The notes below the pieces were generated by a model. It was given only the letters and a program-made list of their open reading frames with translations. It was not told the DNA's origin and ran no database searches. This document shows, piece by piece, positions 13,201 to 18,214 of a stretch of DNA of 23,473 bases; the first letter of the stretch is position 1, and each line of letters begins with the position of its first letter. Source of the DNA: SAT2750 sp964476375 (GTDB lineage Bacteria > Planctomycetota > Planctomycetia > Pirellulales > Pirellulaceae). The position numbers were made by a program, and so were the translations under genes. The stretch spans positions 1 through 23,473 of the forward strand of contig CAYYZW010000106.1 of the NCBI GenBank assembly GCA_964476375.1, read 5' to 3'.

Positions 13201-16200
13201 CTTTATCCAGAATCCACGGCCCGAGCCCAACCAGATAACCGAGGGGCCCTACCAGCTGGAGATCCGCAATTCGACCAGCTACATCGATGTGGATCCGTCG
13301 TTGGATGCACGCCTTCCCGAGGGGACCGTACGTACCCCGTTCCTGACCACGACGCTGGATACGAACGCTCGTCTTTCCGAGCAGACCACGCTTATCGCAC
13401 CGGAGGGATATGACATTGCCGACGGTCAGTCCTTTACCCTTTTCGACGGCCTGCATTCACTCGTGTTCGAGTATGACGAAGACAGCCTTGGCGACGGGGT
13501 TGAGCAGGGGGTTGTGGAGATATCCTTCGATCCGGATGACAGTAGTGCCCTGATTGCCCAGCGTATTCGGGATGCGGTGAATAGCGATGCAGTGCAATCG
13601 ATCCTGGATATCCGCGCTGCCTCCTCGGACGGGACCGTGGTGGGTAATTCGGGGGATAACCGGGTGGACCTGTTCGGCAACGTGAGCCATCTTCCAGGCG
13701 GTCAGAATGTGCTGGACGACCAGAAGATGGAAGTCATCGACGTAACGACCGATGGCAATCTGCTGAGGGATACGCTGGTTGGAAGTGGAATCACACCGAT
13801 CGGTGAAGCGACACGCGTGGGCGGTGACTTCTCTTCCGGTATTTTCAGGGGAGGCCTGTCGACGATCGGGCTTGATGGCGGGATTGTTCTCTCCACCGGA
13901 AACGTGAAAAATTCGGAAGGGCCAAACGCTGCGGACGGAGCATCCGGGAGTGCCTCCGGACTGGGAGATGCGAGCCTGGATGCAGAATTTATCACCAGCA
14001 CGGTGGACAGTTCCAGCCTGGAATTCCAGTTGGAAACCGATACCGGCGACATCTTCTTTGATTTTGTTTTTGCCTCGGAAGAATACAACGAGCGTGTTGG
14101 AGATCCGCTGAATGACGTTTTTGCGATCTTTGTCAATGGCATCAATATCGCGCTGGTACCGGGGACAGGGGAACCTGTTTCGAGCAATGCGGTCAATGGA
14201 GGCAACCCACTTGGAACCGGTGCGAACAACCCACAGTACTTCGTGAACAATGACCTGGATGACGGCGGCCAGTTCCTCACCGAGCTGGGTTATGATGGAT
14301 TTACCTCGGTCCTTTCTGGCGAGGCGTTGGGCCTGGGAACGGGAACCCACACGATCAAGGTGGCCCTTGCTGATCGTGGTGCGGATGCAATTGATAGCGC
14401 GGTCTTCATGGGAGCGGACAGCCTCCGCGCAGAACGAGGAACCTCGACGCGATCGACCAGGATTGCTGGTGAACAGTTTGACTTGATTGGTGACCAGAAC
14501 CGGCATCGTGAACAGGGACAGGTGCTGATCCATTCAAACCGCATCTTCGAATCCGAGGGATTCGGAATCATCGTTGATTCCTCGGCCGATCCCCAGCTTC
14601 ATGGAGGTATTCCGACTGACAACAACCTGCACCAGGGGCCGACCCGATCGCTGCTGGAACTCAATACGGCCAAGCTGGTCCAGGGTGTGACGATCACGAA
14701 CAATGTACTGGCATCCAATGGCGAGGGAGGGATCCTCTTCCAGGGTGATGTCAGCCCGATCGCGGCCGTTCCCTTTGGGCGGATTGTGAACAACACGATT
14801 GTTGGTGACCTGAGTGTGTTCCCAAGTAATGACGTGGGAATCACCGTGGTCGATAATGCCGGTCCCACGATTCTCAATAACATCGTTGCCAACCTGGAGA
14901 CCGGGATCAGCATCGATGCCAGTTCCGGGGCAAACACGGTGCTGGGTGGTACGCTCTACGCGGGCAATACCGTGCAGTTCGCCACCCCTCCAGAAATCCT
15001 GGGCGGTGATTTCCCGATCGTCCTGGCTGACGAGGATGCGAATCGAAACGGCAGACTCGATCCGGGTGAAGATCTGAACCAGAATGATGTGCTCGACGTG
15101 GAGCCGCTATTTGTCAAACGGGACTTTAACAACTTCTACCCTGCCGCGAATTCCAAGGCAATTGACAGCTCGATCAACTCGCTCGCGGACCGCGCCTCCC
15201 TGACCACGGTGAAGGCGCCGCTGGGGATTGCTCCCTCGCCGATCCTGGCCCCGGAGCTTGATGGTGTGGGACAGGAACGGGTGGATGACCCCGACGTGGC
15301 AACGCCATCCGGGCTGGGACAGAACGTTTTCAAGGATCGTGGAGCGATCGACCGTTCCGATTTCTCCGGTCCATCGGCCATCATGGTTGTCCCAGAAGAC
15401 CTGGTCTACAGCGGAGAAAACACGGATCCGGATATCGATAAGGACGGGCGAGCGTCGTTTGTGGAGATTCGCCGCCTGTCAACGGAAATTTTCGAGATTC
15501 TGCTCGTTGATGGCGTCGTACCGATCGATCCAGGTGACGGGATTGGTATTGATGACAGCACGGTGAAAAAGGACGCGATCAAGCTCTTCCAGGATGATCA
15601 GCGATTGGAAGAGGGGCTGGACTACCTGTTCAGTTACAATTCGACCAATGATGTGATCCGGCTGACTGCCCTCGCCGGTGCCTTCCAGCAGGACCGCACC
15701 TACCGGGTTGAACTGGCCAATGTTGGTGGTTTTGTGATCGAGCCGGAGGATGGATCCCTGGTCAATGATGGGGACACCTTCCAGGTGAGCGATCAGGATG
15801 GACTGACCGTCCAATTCGAATATGACAGTGGTTCTGTCATACAGGTTCAGCAGGGGTATACCCTTGCCGTGCCGGAGAACGGTGGGGCGGATATCTCCGA
15901 CGGGGAGACCTTCGTTATCAGTGATGATGTGGGCAATGATTACACTTTCGAGCTGGATCGGAACGGGGTGATCGAGCAGGGCAACTTCGCCGTTCCCTAC
16001 ACGATTACCAGTTTGGCCGACACGGTTGCGACATCGATTGTCACCTCGCTGACCGATGCCGAAATCGGACTCTCTCCTGTCAAGCTGGCAGCGGATGAGG
16101 ACGGTAACGCACGGGTGCATGTTGGGACCGGTGAGATCCACGTGCTTGATACGAGTAGCACCACGATTGACCAGGCCGGGGTGCCGGCCAGCGCCACCGA

Positions 16201-18214
16201 TGGTGACCTGCTGGCAGTGGACAATGGAAGCACGGTTGTGACCTTCGAATTTGACAGCGATGGAACGGTGGGTCTGAGTGGATCAGGGATTGCATTTACG
16301 CCAGCTACCACGCATGAGGAATTGGCGGATGCGATTTCGACCGCCATCGGCAATGCCAGCCTTGGTCTTTCGTCAACTCATTACGGGAACGGTCTTGTCC
16401 ATCTCGTTGGAACAGGGGCCACGCAGCTCGATACCACCGATTCCAGCCTGTTGATCGTTGGTGAACCAGGTGTGCGTCCTGGTTTTGGCGTTCGAATTCC
16501 GTCGCAGGCAGGCGCCCCGGACGGACTGGTCGACGGTGCGACGTTCACGATTGACGGTGGGGGTAAAACCATTACGGTCGAGTTCGATGACGACCAGGAT
16601 GCGACCGCAGGAAACGTGGTTGTCCGCTTTGATGACACCGGCACGATTGATGGCGTTGCCAACGAGCTGGTCTCGGTACTCCAGGTGGCAGTCGCTGACG
16701 GAAAGATTGACGGGCTGGAGCCAACGAATGCAGGCAACGGGCTTGTGGAACTGGGCGGCGATGGTAGCCATGTCCTGGACCTGGATAATTCGGTCCTCGT
16801 CCAGGTTGGCACCCCCGGCCTGGATGCGGCAGTCGCGGTTCCCTTTATTCCGGATGAATCGTTCGACAAGGGAGACATGTCCCAGTCGATTGCCACCGCG
16901 ATTAATGGGAGTGACCTTGAGGGAGTGACTGCTCAGGCACGGATTGACAGTGTTGTTGTCAGGGGAGCTGGCACCATTGGTAGTACAGCCGGAAACAATG
17001 TCAGTGGCATTCTTGACCTTGCCGGGAACCCACTCCAGCCCAACCAGGTGGATGAGGATGCCAACGGAAATGGCACACTCGATCCAGGTGAGGATCTGAA
17101 TGGGAATGGTGAACTGGATGACGGAAGCAGTACCGTTCTGACGATCGTTCTCAGCTCTGGACTGGACTACGGGGATGCACCGGATCCGCCCTATGCTTCC
17201 ACGAGGGATAATAACGGCGCAACACACGTGGTGATCGATGGCTACCACCTGGGAGCGGGCGTCGATGTAGAGACGGACGCCAGGGCGAATAGCGATGCGA
17301 CCGGTGATACCGATGACGGCGTGGTTTTCACCACCGGTCTGGCAGCAGGCTTTGAAACCCAGGTGACCGTCACGGCCAGTGGCGTGACCGCCGACCGGGC
17401 GGGGGCCCTGGATGCCTGGATCGATTTTGACCATGACGGGGACTGGAGTCTTGGCGAGCGCGTGATCAGCCAGTCGGTGACCGCGGGAGACAACCAGATT
17501 ACATTCTCGATTCCCAACACGGCTTTGGTTGGCAGTACCATCGCTCGCTTCCGCTTTAGCAGTGTGGGGACACCAAGCCCCGATGGTCCGGCTATTGACG
17601 GCGAGGTGGAAGATTACCAGGTGACGATCGGTGGGAATCCATGGCGAAATAATTCTCGCCCGCTGGATGTCAATAACGACACCCATGTCTCCCCGATTGA
17701 CGCCCTGCAGATCATCACGGCCCTCAACGATGGAAAGGCAGGCCTGCTGCCGGTGCCGCCGACGGTTGATTTCTCGCCACCTCCATTCCTGGATGTCAAC
17801 GGCGATGGGCACCTCAGTCCGCTGGACGCCCTGCTGGTAATCGATGAGCTCAACAGCCAGTCCTCCGGCGAGGGAGAAGGGGAAGGCGAGGGAGAGCCTG
17901 CAGGACTGGCGGCCCCGCTTGCCAGCACTCTCACCAGTGAGCACCTGGTGATGGCCGAGGCAAGCTTTATCCCACGGCTGAGTGACTTTATCCCGCGTCG
18001 AGAGTCCTCGCTGGTGATGCCCGCGAGTGATGCAGCGGCGAAGATGGATGTTGATTCCTGGCGGGCCGCCCCGTCACTTTCCGCTACCGCGCAGCCACTG
18101 GCCGGGGCCGACAGGGATGAGCTGGACGATGTCCTGCAGTTGATCGGTGAGGATCTCAGTGATGTCCGCGAGTCGGATGCCCATGACGAGTACTTCGCCC
18201 GTTTGCGGTTCTAG
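1208..18214 (+). CDS. Giant multidomain LEPR-motif, dockerin-containing extracellular protein (5,668 aa)
   Basis: One uninterrupted frame of 17 kb. I chose ATG 1208 because AGGGAG (1196-1201) lies 6 nt upstream and the product then starts MAIRRKRKN. An in-frame GTG at 1193 overlaps the Shine-Dalgarno and is less likely. The N-terminus is strongly basic, then LENLEDRRLLAG at residues 30-41, with no classical hydrophobic signal peptide. Order of segments: Ig-like/SbsA-type strands (~42-420); DGxxF modules (~430-740); metalloprotease 1 (755-952, HEIGH at 898); PPC beta-sandwich (953-1064); right-handed beta-solenoid (1111-~1940); inserted metalloprotease 2 (1943-2269, HEVGH at 2125); PPC-like domains (~2300-2670); propeller-like strands and more modules (~2700-3400); jelly-roll-like stretch; PPC (~3700-3860); choice-of-anchor L (4188-4411); second solenoid (~4420-4720); module array (4851-5270); GEVED (5320-5476); dockerin pair (5477-5549); (GE)5 linker; acidic tail. 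Probably secreted or cell-surface. The overall substrate is unknown. Confidence 0.93.
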   Translation: MAIRRKRKNVSKKSPAHARRQKIERRRLLLENLEDRRLLAGIPELAGIQVPGELDQLKDGDTLDVAPRELVFGFNQAAEIDPETLGAIQVLQSGKDGTFNRATTSSDLNTGDVEVLFTATRAGEAGNGTSVVFTKSNHGNASGAFVEVDADNSTVTIDLNTHPSNSTTAQGIVNAINGDTDASSLLTAEIVSGNALADVAAVEITYSPITLAGSNDVVMEPGYVGIGDSAREVVFRFKETLADETYQVVIDGSSPLALKDLDGSIFQDGENVTLQFELELGAQVEAVVPQPVLRDSVTNELNQLLDTIHVYFNDDDLDEEVAEDPAFYELIYTQKTVDAEDDLVFSPATVDYDAQADFAVLTFSHSLIDLPDPDTGQPIGPGVFRLRIGTAEDRLVTPLHVDLSSGDAGSSFESAQSVGTNLVVQDGGDDFVDGQSFDIEDDQGVPRTFELDTNGSTLAAGAIAVPVAVSDTPSEVAASIAAAINGAGFDVQATRDGERITLVNAQVIEHADLVISGDASTFLDGQSVQVVSDSGRIDVLEVETGFLLAVPAAGSDPATEITDTQTFTVSDGSTTVTFEFDLQGTGVATGNVAIGYAGGEDATDMAEKVVQAINGQSLGLTSQALGAGGIHLGGTTDHTLDTDSTAMSQSGQPGVGQGNVAVPVVPSATITSDQVASGIVDAVNAAGLVGVSARLDGTRIFLDGVSSVTSAGGVGGALLSAPVSVEQFSSIILKGESEPQTHLYPERGSVEEPGHRDIRVQSHLNAPVDSVQGINNSESASGVQYYSFPDQYGADPQGNILLNAITEEQKQRAREIFEIFGQQLGITFVEHDAPDDGENDLGFKIVTGDMRALDPTLAIGVGGRQGYSGDNLAIMDLQDFQQADDDRYGGPWFQTAMHEIGHLLGLGHTDELPAITVMNDDDLLTPVGQTAEPIYPGDHDLVHGRQLYRPDSKDIDLYRVPIDKTGTLRIETFAERQLESSTLDSVVTLYREYVVDGEKVRELVARNDDYFSEDSRIELSLQSGTYYIGVSASGNGDYDPAVDDSGYGGKSQGLYELQLTFRPDADKSITDEAGVALDGDGDGESGGVFNFWFQTAVPSGVASNPDDPQTFYVDKLATGAGNGSQVKPFGNVQDALAAASQGDIVRLVGNPGADGDLSTQSDNVAYQFGYDRINGLELEDGSALLVPQDVTVMVDAGAIIKSRRGRIGVGSSSPSIDRSGGALQLLGTPHLVDQAGNLLLDGNGDPVPGSVYLTSINDLDLGLDSNPDSVPPEPRPGDWGGIDFRRDIDSVREAPALYADKGIFLDYVNHAEITYGGGVVLVDGTSEVISPIHLTDARPTLTYNTITESAESAISANPDSFKETTFHERSKFQSGGINFTSDYSRVGPDIHGNTVVNNSINGLFVRTATPAGNELESLTVAGRFDDNDIVHVITENLKIEGTPGGPLLEVTTPSTTLVTLESGGNGNLAPGSYNYRIVFVDADGNEENPSEATRTHDHTSGSILLDKLPPVTSGFTSRRLYRSDSSGNGPYRRVAELNASSFTYEDTGLDPLGAVLDTTITDPVGSRLDASLVIDPAVIVKLDGAHIEAGIGAQLLAEGKDGREIILTSIRDPRHGTGGTFDTSNQGDDTSTLCESLDPAEAVSDETDYAALHCLVGDWSGIVARPMSHLSIDNSEISFGGGVGRIEGAFVGFNAVEIHQAEARIANSVFQYNADGTGGVGAQQDPDRIGRGPNDQAVIFVRGAQPVIVNNVIRGNLGQGDVEKAAAISIDVNSLSHVITTDPGRSTGQVDRVTHRDGNQGALVHGNALDKNAINGMVVRGGTLTTEGVWDDTDIVHVLQDLVHVTDFHTAGGLRLQSSGSESLVVKLLGTEEFDNTGALVAEGAGFRADGRPLEIDDRIGGKLHIVGQPRHPVVITSLADDSVAAGYTPDGFPQIDTNNDGLVAQFTGDETNVEFTINTDATSSDPNLRQALDEAGFLWGSVLQDADESGDAVQLAFDVVVGPLPAGVIGTMFSTETSGQVEYDVVREAMIADASDSERSLVERLPELADLQTVGGTATGFVNITRANAKALGLDLDSIPWSFPDTDGDGTTECFTTDCDGYFIISDSLAPFVADAALKSLVVHEVGHALGFISTLGRDLDEDDLSTLDMFRLEPGQGAVDFTNAPRVVAQAIDSVFYDGKYDPSIHTAPGGLTVGDIPMSTGDPDPPGDGNQPSHFKDDGLIGGDIIGVMDPIAQIPALDDPITDADLSVLGLIGWDVTDATVPPPLPGDWGSIELSTFSHDRNIGVVVEREIGKQNEKPETAQVLGALAPDEKAGDDNQRLGFQVHGQISDPGDVDVYSFEARGGTEVWLDIDASSYILDTVVELVDVNGDVLFRSDNSIEEAADPTLLDSYRDITEFKQNEEDGVFPLEKSSHEIPDHWSTNPRDAGMRIVLPGEADTVNNYHVRVSSNNTGGRYELQVRLRELDEPAGSTIQYADIRYATNAIEIVGQAVHSPLLGEIREVSELAGDPALDTAADALQMGNLLETDRAALSIAGHMRDDSDVDFFEFEVNYEHVSPFALQDYPQYPYSVVFDVDYADGLARANTSLEVFAGGTLILTGQDSNVAEDRPGPLRGIDMEDLSRGSVGGLDPLLGTVELPGGTTYQVAVSTESLVPEEMDQFINAIPVNPGLRLEPVPAVGRIVEDHIAETFFSTQQPPQVPVLVGDDGIVPYHIGDVVLFVSQDSGLDQTTVSTIDGFTGAVETTVGSFDRDVGDIDIRGVDNRMYAFTLDLEDGASTDGQAGNYIQIDTGDATLINPCDGTLQDDGVLTNHEDPANPGNSAASDVGMHYDALTYAGAGLLNQVENGFVVGHRPENAPTNPLVTGGTSNILYRFDPQCGGASSSPQLDRTGAGLIAGAGTNIVERGILDTKVDSNGSGFGEIIASEATEVASDGTTITRIADGTRFLVEHDGNLLTPAVEFEFNGGPEVYFTVDPANGIFVRDGDGFNLDGQPYEFNTGAVLVVNAQSGSQVIDGEVISITDKNGQLKNFEFDSGNGVGPGSESIAFTNSMSQPQLVTAVMNAINGAANFEVQASTLSATSNRITLVDDSTTSSPSTTAANIEIQGAGGGAGGAGALIEIEETFGHSQFSDAIVTRFNQLPAITVGADGDRINFSGSLFGSFTEIINRGVFTDQQTDGLFGVTAVQIPFLASDTAEEIAEKMTTALNGQTIPTTQDGTVVRLDAPATVVPPIDSPLRIGGRAPGGDIAGMAFIGNTLYAVSDQSFDLGDPTTPDDDDLGGGGLFVVNNPLGILQSASLDYVNTSAPFLQGIDFQGLAAGPVATEDGLYQDILFGIDSAGELYAFNTDGVLQPLFVDGATSVQTGLANVTGLQFSTREENLWAITSDRDTDPGHGVLPSYDGVRATVTPGNNSLHFGQGIGNDIDLPGGVHGSFETRPFSLENYSAADQPVLYFNYFLDTEVATSAGVAGDTMRDSLRVFVADDSGEWSLLTTNNSDPAADRELDLEPAKVQQAFDGVDQWRQVRADLSSYAGHANLRLRFDFSTAGEMNTGHQHTVGEELRTIPARDLRDGQVITIGNAGPDGRWGLAGVDDDNNDIVDDASERLSLGSDDLSNLETFEIDLGYTLVAPSGAGITDGDHFTVDYGSGIVADFEFDSNGSSSAANTIPFGATMSAAEIARAMQTAILAGVQAPVQNGTINGTSEPNDVLANAIPINLNGLSGRFIASGGEIGDNPNLVTLPDADVDLLSIDLATDTRITVDIDSEDYSNNVELLNSFVRIFDSSGQVLASNNAASAPGEQPGTDSYLEFSAPLDGTYYIGISGAGNTAYDPNLVESGVEGSTGSYDVEIQVQTSGGYVQRSNHRVQLPGAVDVTETSGLTIDGQPGVSGDFAITLHGGMNQDAVADAVRRSLAGAYAGDNLDVIKGHDQVVRVIGHSVVDAGPLGLTFQMPGDVFGDFNSNERGQNNTVEGVYIDDIIIGFAERGEMVTGAGVNTNFIQNPRPEPNQITEGPYQLEIRNSTSYIDVDPSLDARLPEGTVRTPFLTTTLDTNARLSEQTTLIAPEGYDIADGQSFTLFDGLHSLVFEYDEDSLGDGVEQGVVEISFDPDDSSALIAQRIRDAVNSDAVQSILDIRAASSDGTVVGNSGDNRVDLFGNVSHLPGGQNVLDDQKMEVIDVTTDGNLLRDTLVGSGITPIGEATRVGGDFSSGIFRGGLSTIGLDGGIVLSTGNVKNSEGPNAADGASGSASGLGDASLDAEFITSTVDSSSLEFQLETDTGDIFFDFVFASEEYNERVGDPLNDVFAIFVNGINIALVPGTGEPVSSNAVNGGNPLGTGANNPQYFVNNDLDDGGQFLTELGYDGFTSVLSGEALGLGTGTHTIKVALADRGADAIDSAVFMGADSLRAERGTSTRSTRIAGEQFDLIGDQNRHREQGQVLIHSNRIFESEGFGIIVDSSADPQLHGGIPTDNNLHQGPTRSLLELNTAKLVQGVTITNNVLASNGEGGILFQGDVSPIAAVPFGRIVNNTIVGDLSVFPSNDVGITVVDNAGPTILNNIVANLETGISIDASSGANTVLGGTLYAGNTVQFATPPEILGGDFPIVLADEDANRNGRLDPGEDLNQNDVLDVEPLFVKRDFNNFYPAANSKAIDSSINSLADRASLTTVKAPLGIAPSPILAPELDGVGQERVDDPDVATPSGLGQNVFKDRGAIDRSDFSGPSAIMVVPEDLVYSGENTDPDIDKDGRASFVEIRRLSTEIFEILLVDGVVPIDPGDGIGIDDSTVKKDAIKLFQDDQRLEEGLDYLFSYNSTNDVIRLTALAGAFQQDRTYRVELANVGGFVIEPEDGSLVNDGDTFQVSDQDGLTVQFEYDSGSVIQVQQGYTLAVPENGGADISDGETFVISDDVGNDYTFELDRNGVIEQGNFAVPYTITSLADTVATSIVTSLTDAEIGLSPVKLAADEDGNARVHVGTGEIHVLDTSSTTIDQAGVPASATDGDLLAVDNGSTVVTFEFDSDGTVGLSGSGIAFTPATTHEELADAISTAIGNASLGLSSTHYGNGLVHLVGTGATQLDTTDSSLLIVGEPGVRPGFGVRIPSQAGAPDGLVDGATFTIDGGGKTITVEFDDDQDATAGNVVVRFDDTGTIDGVANELVSVLQVAVADGKIDGLEPTNAGNGLVELGGDGSHVLDLDNSVLVQVGTPGLDAAVAVPFIPDESFDKGDMSQSIATAINGSDLEGVTAQARIDSVVVRGAGTIGSTAGNNVSGILDLAGNPLQPNQVDEDANGNGTLDPGEDLNGNGELDDGSSTVLTIVLSSGLDYGDAPDPPYASTRDNNGATHVVIDGYHLGAGVDVETDARANSDATGDTDDGVVFTTGLAAGFETQVTVTASGVTADRAGALDAWIDFDHDGDWSLGERVISQSVTAGDNQITFSIPNTALVGSTIARFRFSSVGTPSPDGPAIDGEVEDYQVTIGGNPWRNNSRPLDVNNDTHVSPIDALQIITALNDGKAGLLPVPPTVDFSPPPFLDVNGDGHLSPLDALLVIDELNSQSSGEGEGEGEGEPAGLAAPLASTLTSEHLVMAEASFIPRLSDFIPRRESSLVMPASDAAAKMDVDSWRAAPSLSATAQPLAGADRDELDDVLQLIGEDLSDVRESDAHDEYFARLRF
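2495..3325 (+). repeat. N-terminal group of DGxxFxxxD beta modules inside the giant protein
   Basis: Two full modules and one truncated module lie in tandem. A full module reads DGxxFxIxD, then xTFEFDxxG, a GNVAIxY or AIAVPV strand, a helix of type VAxxIxxAINGA, and a strand ending GxxIxLxG. The module's C-terminal part has the signature GLTSQ...GGIHLGGTTDHTLDT...GQPGVGQG. A truncated copy (DGQSVQVVSDSG near 2777) ends in GFLLAVPAAG and leads into the next full copy. The same truncated-plus-full arrangement recurs 13 kb downstream, which points to segmental duplication within the gene. Function is unknown; probably a structural beta domain. Confidence 0.7.
3470..4063 (+). other. Metalloprotease domain 1 of the giant protein (metzincin, matrixin-like)
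   Basis: The segment contains HEIGHLLGLGH at 3899-3931 (residues 898-908), a complete metzincin zinc motif HExxHxxGxxH: three His ligands, a catalytic Glu and the turn Gly. A downstream Met at residue 918 (ITVMND) fits the Met-turn. The preceding fold (IFGQQLGITF, DLGFKIVTGD, GYSGDNLAIMD) resembles the matrixin-like zinc peptidase domains found in bacterial exoproteins. All metal ligands are present, so the site is probably active. A PPC beta-sandwich follows directly, the usual partner of secreted metallopeptidases. Substrate unknown. Confidence 0.85.
4064..4399 (+). other. Pre-peptidase C-terminal (PPC)-type beta-sandwich in the giant protein
   Basis: The sequence runs DIDLYRVPIDKTGTLRIETF, then SSTLDSVVTLYRE, ARNDDYFSEDSRIELSLQSG, and TYYIGVSASGNGDYDP ending ...YELQLTF. 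This is the classic PPC pattern: D-x-D-x-[YF], then V-x-L[YF], N-D-D, then G-[TS]-Y-Y-[IV]-x-V-S. A second clear copy follows at about 12310-12770 (TYYIGISGAGNTAYDP). Looser relatives occur at about 8107-8660 and 8815-9200. PPC domains are extracellular and often accompany secreted peptidases, where they may help in secretion or substrate contact. Confidence 0.75.
4538..7033 (+). other. Right-handed beta-solenoid segment 1 of the giant protein
   Basis: It opens FYVDKLATGAGNG, then KPFGNVQDALAAASQGDIV, the usual start of pectate-lyase-like parallel beta-helix domains. Repeating strands follow with asparagine-ladder and glycine-rich turns (HGNTVVNNSINGLFV, VIVNNVIRGNLG, VHGNALDKNAINGMVV). The GDWxGI signature, common in planctomycete giant proteins, appears at about 5036 and 6176. 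A fibronectin-like insertion (NYRIVFVDADGNEENPSE) sits at about 5560-5860. Such helices act as rigid spacers or polysaccharide-active scaffolds. No catalytic residues could be assigned. Confidence 0.65.
7034..8014 (+). other. Metalloprotease domain 2 of the giant protein, inserted into the solenoid
   Basis: The roughly 327-residue insert contains HEVGHALGF at 7580 onward (residues 2125-2133), giving two His ligands and the catalytic Glu. A later SHFKDD (His 2217) and GVMDP complete the pattern seen in the HExxHxxGF...SHF...[IV]MDP group of bacterial secreted metalloproteases. The third zinc ligand is probably His 2217, not a residue of the compact HExxHxxGxxH motif. The flanking sequence is one interrupted solenoid repeat: DTNNDG immediately before and PLPGDWGSI immediately after. 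The motif residues are intact, so activity is plausible. Confidence 0.78.
10248..13690 (+). repeat. Central dispersed group of DGxxF beta modules in the giant protein
   Basis: Copies or partial copies of the same module occur at about 10248-10483 (VIDGEVISITDKNG, NFEFDSGNG, VTAVMNAINGA), 10640-10890 (IAEKMTTALNGQ), 12080-12300 (GITDGDHFTVDYGSG, DFEFDSNGS), 12830-13020 (weaker) and 13416-13680 (IADGQSFTLFDG, FEYDEDSLGDGVEQG). They are separated by propeller-like (about 10937-11400), jelly-roll-like (about 11440-11860) and PPC (about 12310-12770) segments. The 12088 copy is introduced by GYTLVAPSGAG, the same linker type seen before the copies near 2840 and 15850. Confidence 0.6.
13769..14440 (+). 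other. Choice-of-anchor L domain in the giant protein
   Basis: The stretch begins LVGSGITPIGEA, continues GLDGGIVLSTGNV and ASLDAEF, and then has the diagnostic FVFASEEYNE (FASEEY at residues 4288-4293), followed by NDVFAIFVNG and DSAVFMGADSL. This set defines the choice-of-anchor L family, usually found near the C-terminus of surface proteins just before a variable anchoring device. Here it lies about 1,250 residues before the C-terminus, and a solenoid, a module array, GEVED and dockerin segments follow it. Biochemical role not established. Confidence 0.85.
14460..15370 (+). other. Right-handed beta-solenoid segment 2 of the giant protein
   Basis: Short repeating strands (GQVLIHSNRIFESEGFGIIV, GVTITNNVLASNGEGGILF, RIVNNTIVGDL, TILNNIVANLETGISI) form the parallel beta-helix signature with stacked NN and SN turns. 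The segment ends with a calcium-loop-like acidic stretch (15029-15097) and the SKAIDSSINSLADRA signature seen after solenoids in planctomycete giant proteins. It is probably a structural or ligand-binding stalk. Confidence 0.65.
15029..15097 (+). repeat. Calcium-loop-like acidic repeat, copy A
   Basis: These 23 residues begin DEDANRNGRLDPGEDLN and end DVLD. They pair two EF-hand-like DxNxNGxLDxGED loops. A near-identical 23-residue copy lies at 17051-17119 in the same protein. This repeat type is common in planctomycete exoproteins and probably binds Ca2+. Confidence 0.7.
15758..17010 (+). repeat. C-terminal tandem array of DGxxF beta modules
   Basis: One truncated module and three full modules run in tandem, starting at about 15758, 15890, 16193 and 16526. 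Each full copy opens with DGxxFxxxD (DGETFVISD, DGDLLAVDN, DGATFTIDG), has a T-[FV]-E-[FL]-D strand, and ends with a G-x-[VI]-[HE]-[LV]-x-G-x-x-x-H-x-L-D strand pair. A linker of type GEPGVRPG or GTPGLDA follows. The truncated first copy ends GYTLAVPENGG and leads into a full copy, mirroring the N-terminal group. Repeat boundaries are approximate to about 10 residues. Confidence 0.7.
17051..17122 (+). repeat. Calcium-loop-like acidic repeat, copy B
   Basis: It begins DEDANGNGTLDPGEDLN and ends GELDDG. It differs from copy A at only a few positions and lies about 2 kb downstream, immediately before the GEVED domain. Predicted to bind Ca2+ through the alternating Asp/Asn residues. Confidence 0.7.
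17165..17635 (+). other. GEVED domain of the giant protein
   Basis: It opens DYGDAPDPPYAST and continues with DTDDGVVF, AWIDFDHDGDWSLGERV and SVGTPSPDGPAIDGEVEDYQV. The last part carries the GEVEDY signature that names this domain. GEVED is an extracellular beta-sandwich frequent near the C-terminus of planctomycete and Bacteroidetes surface proteins. It directly precedes the dockerin pair here. Confidence 0.85.
17636..17854 (+). other. Dockerin-type calcium-loop pair at the giant protein's C-terminus
   Basis: NPWRNNSRPLDVNNDTHVSP with IDALQIITALND forms the first loop-helix. FLDVNGDGHLSP with LDALLVIDELN forms the second. The DVNxDGxxxPxDALxxIxxLN pattern is the dockerin type I duplicated F-hand. 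Planctomycetes use such dockerins widely without a cellulosome, so the partner may be a cohesin-like surface receptor, or the domain may serve as a stability or export tag. The neighbouring 860-aa protein ends with the same pair. Confidence 0.85.
17867..17896 (+). repeat. (Gly-Glu)5 linker after the dockerin
   Basis: Ten codons spell five consecutive Gly-Glu pairs, with synonymous variation (ggc/gga/ggg and gag/gaa). Selection on the peptide is therefore more likely than recent DNA slippage. It links the dockerin to the terminal ~100-residue tail. Confidence 0.85.

Noticed and set aside
11225..17944. Other long minus-strand open frames (e.g. 11225-12901, 13457-14533, 16373-17944)
   Set aside because: All lie opposite well-supported plus-strand domains, have no ribosome binding site and no recognisable protein features.
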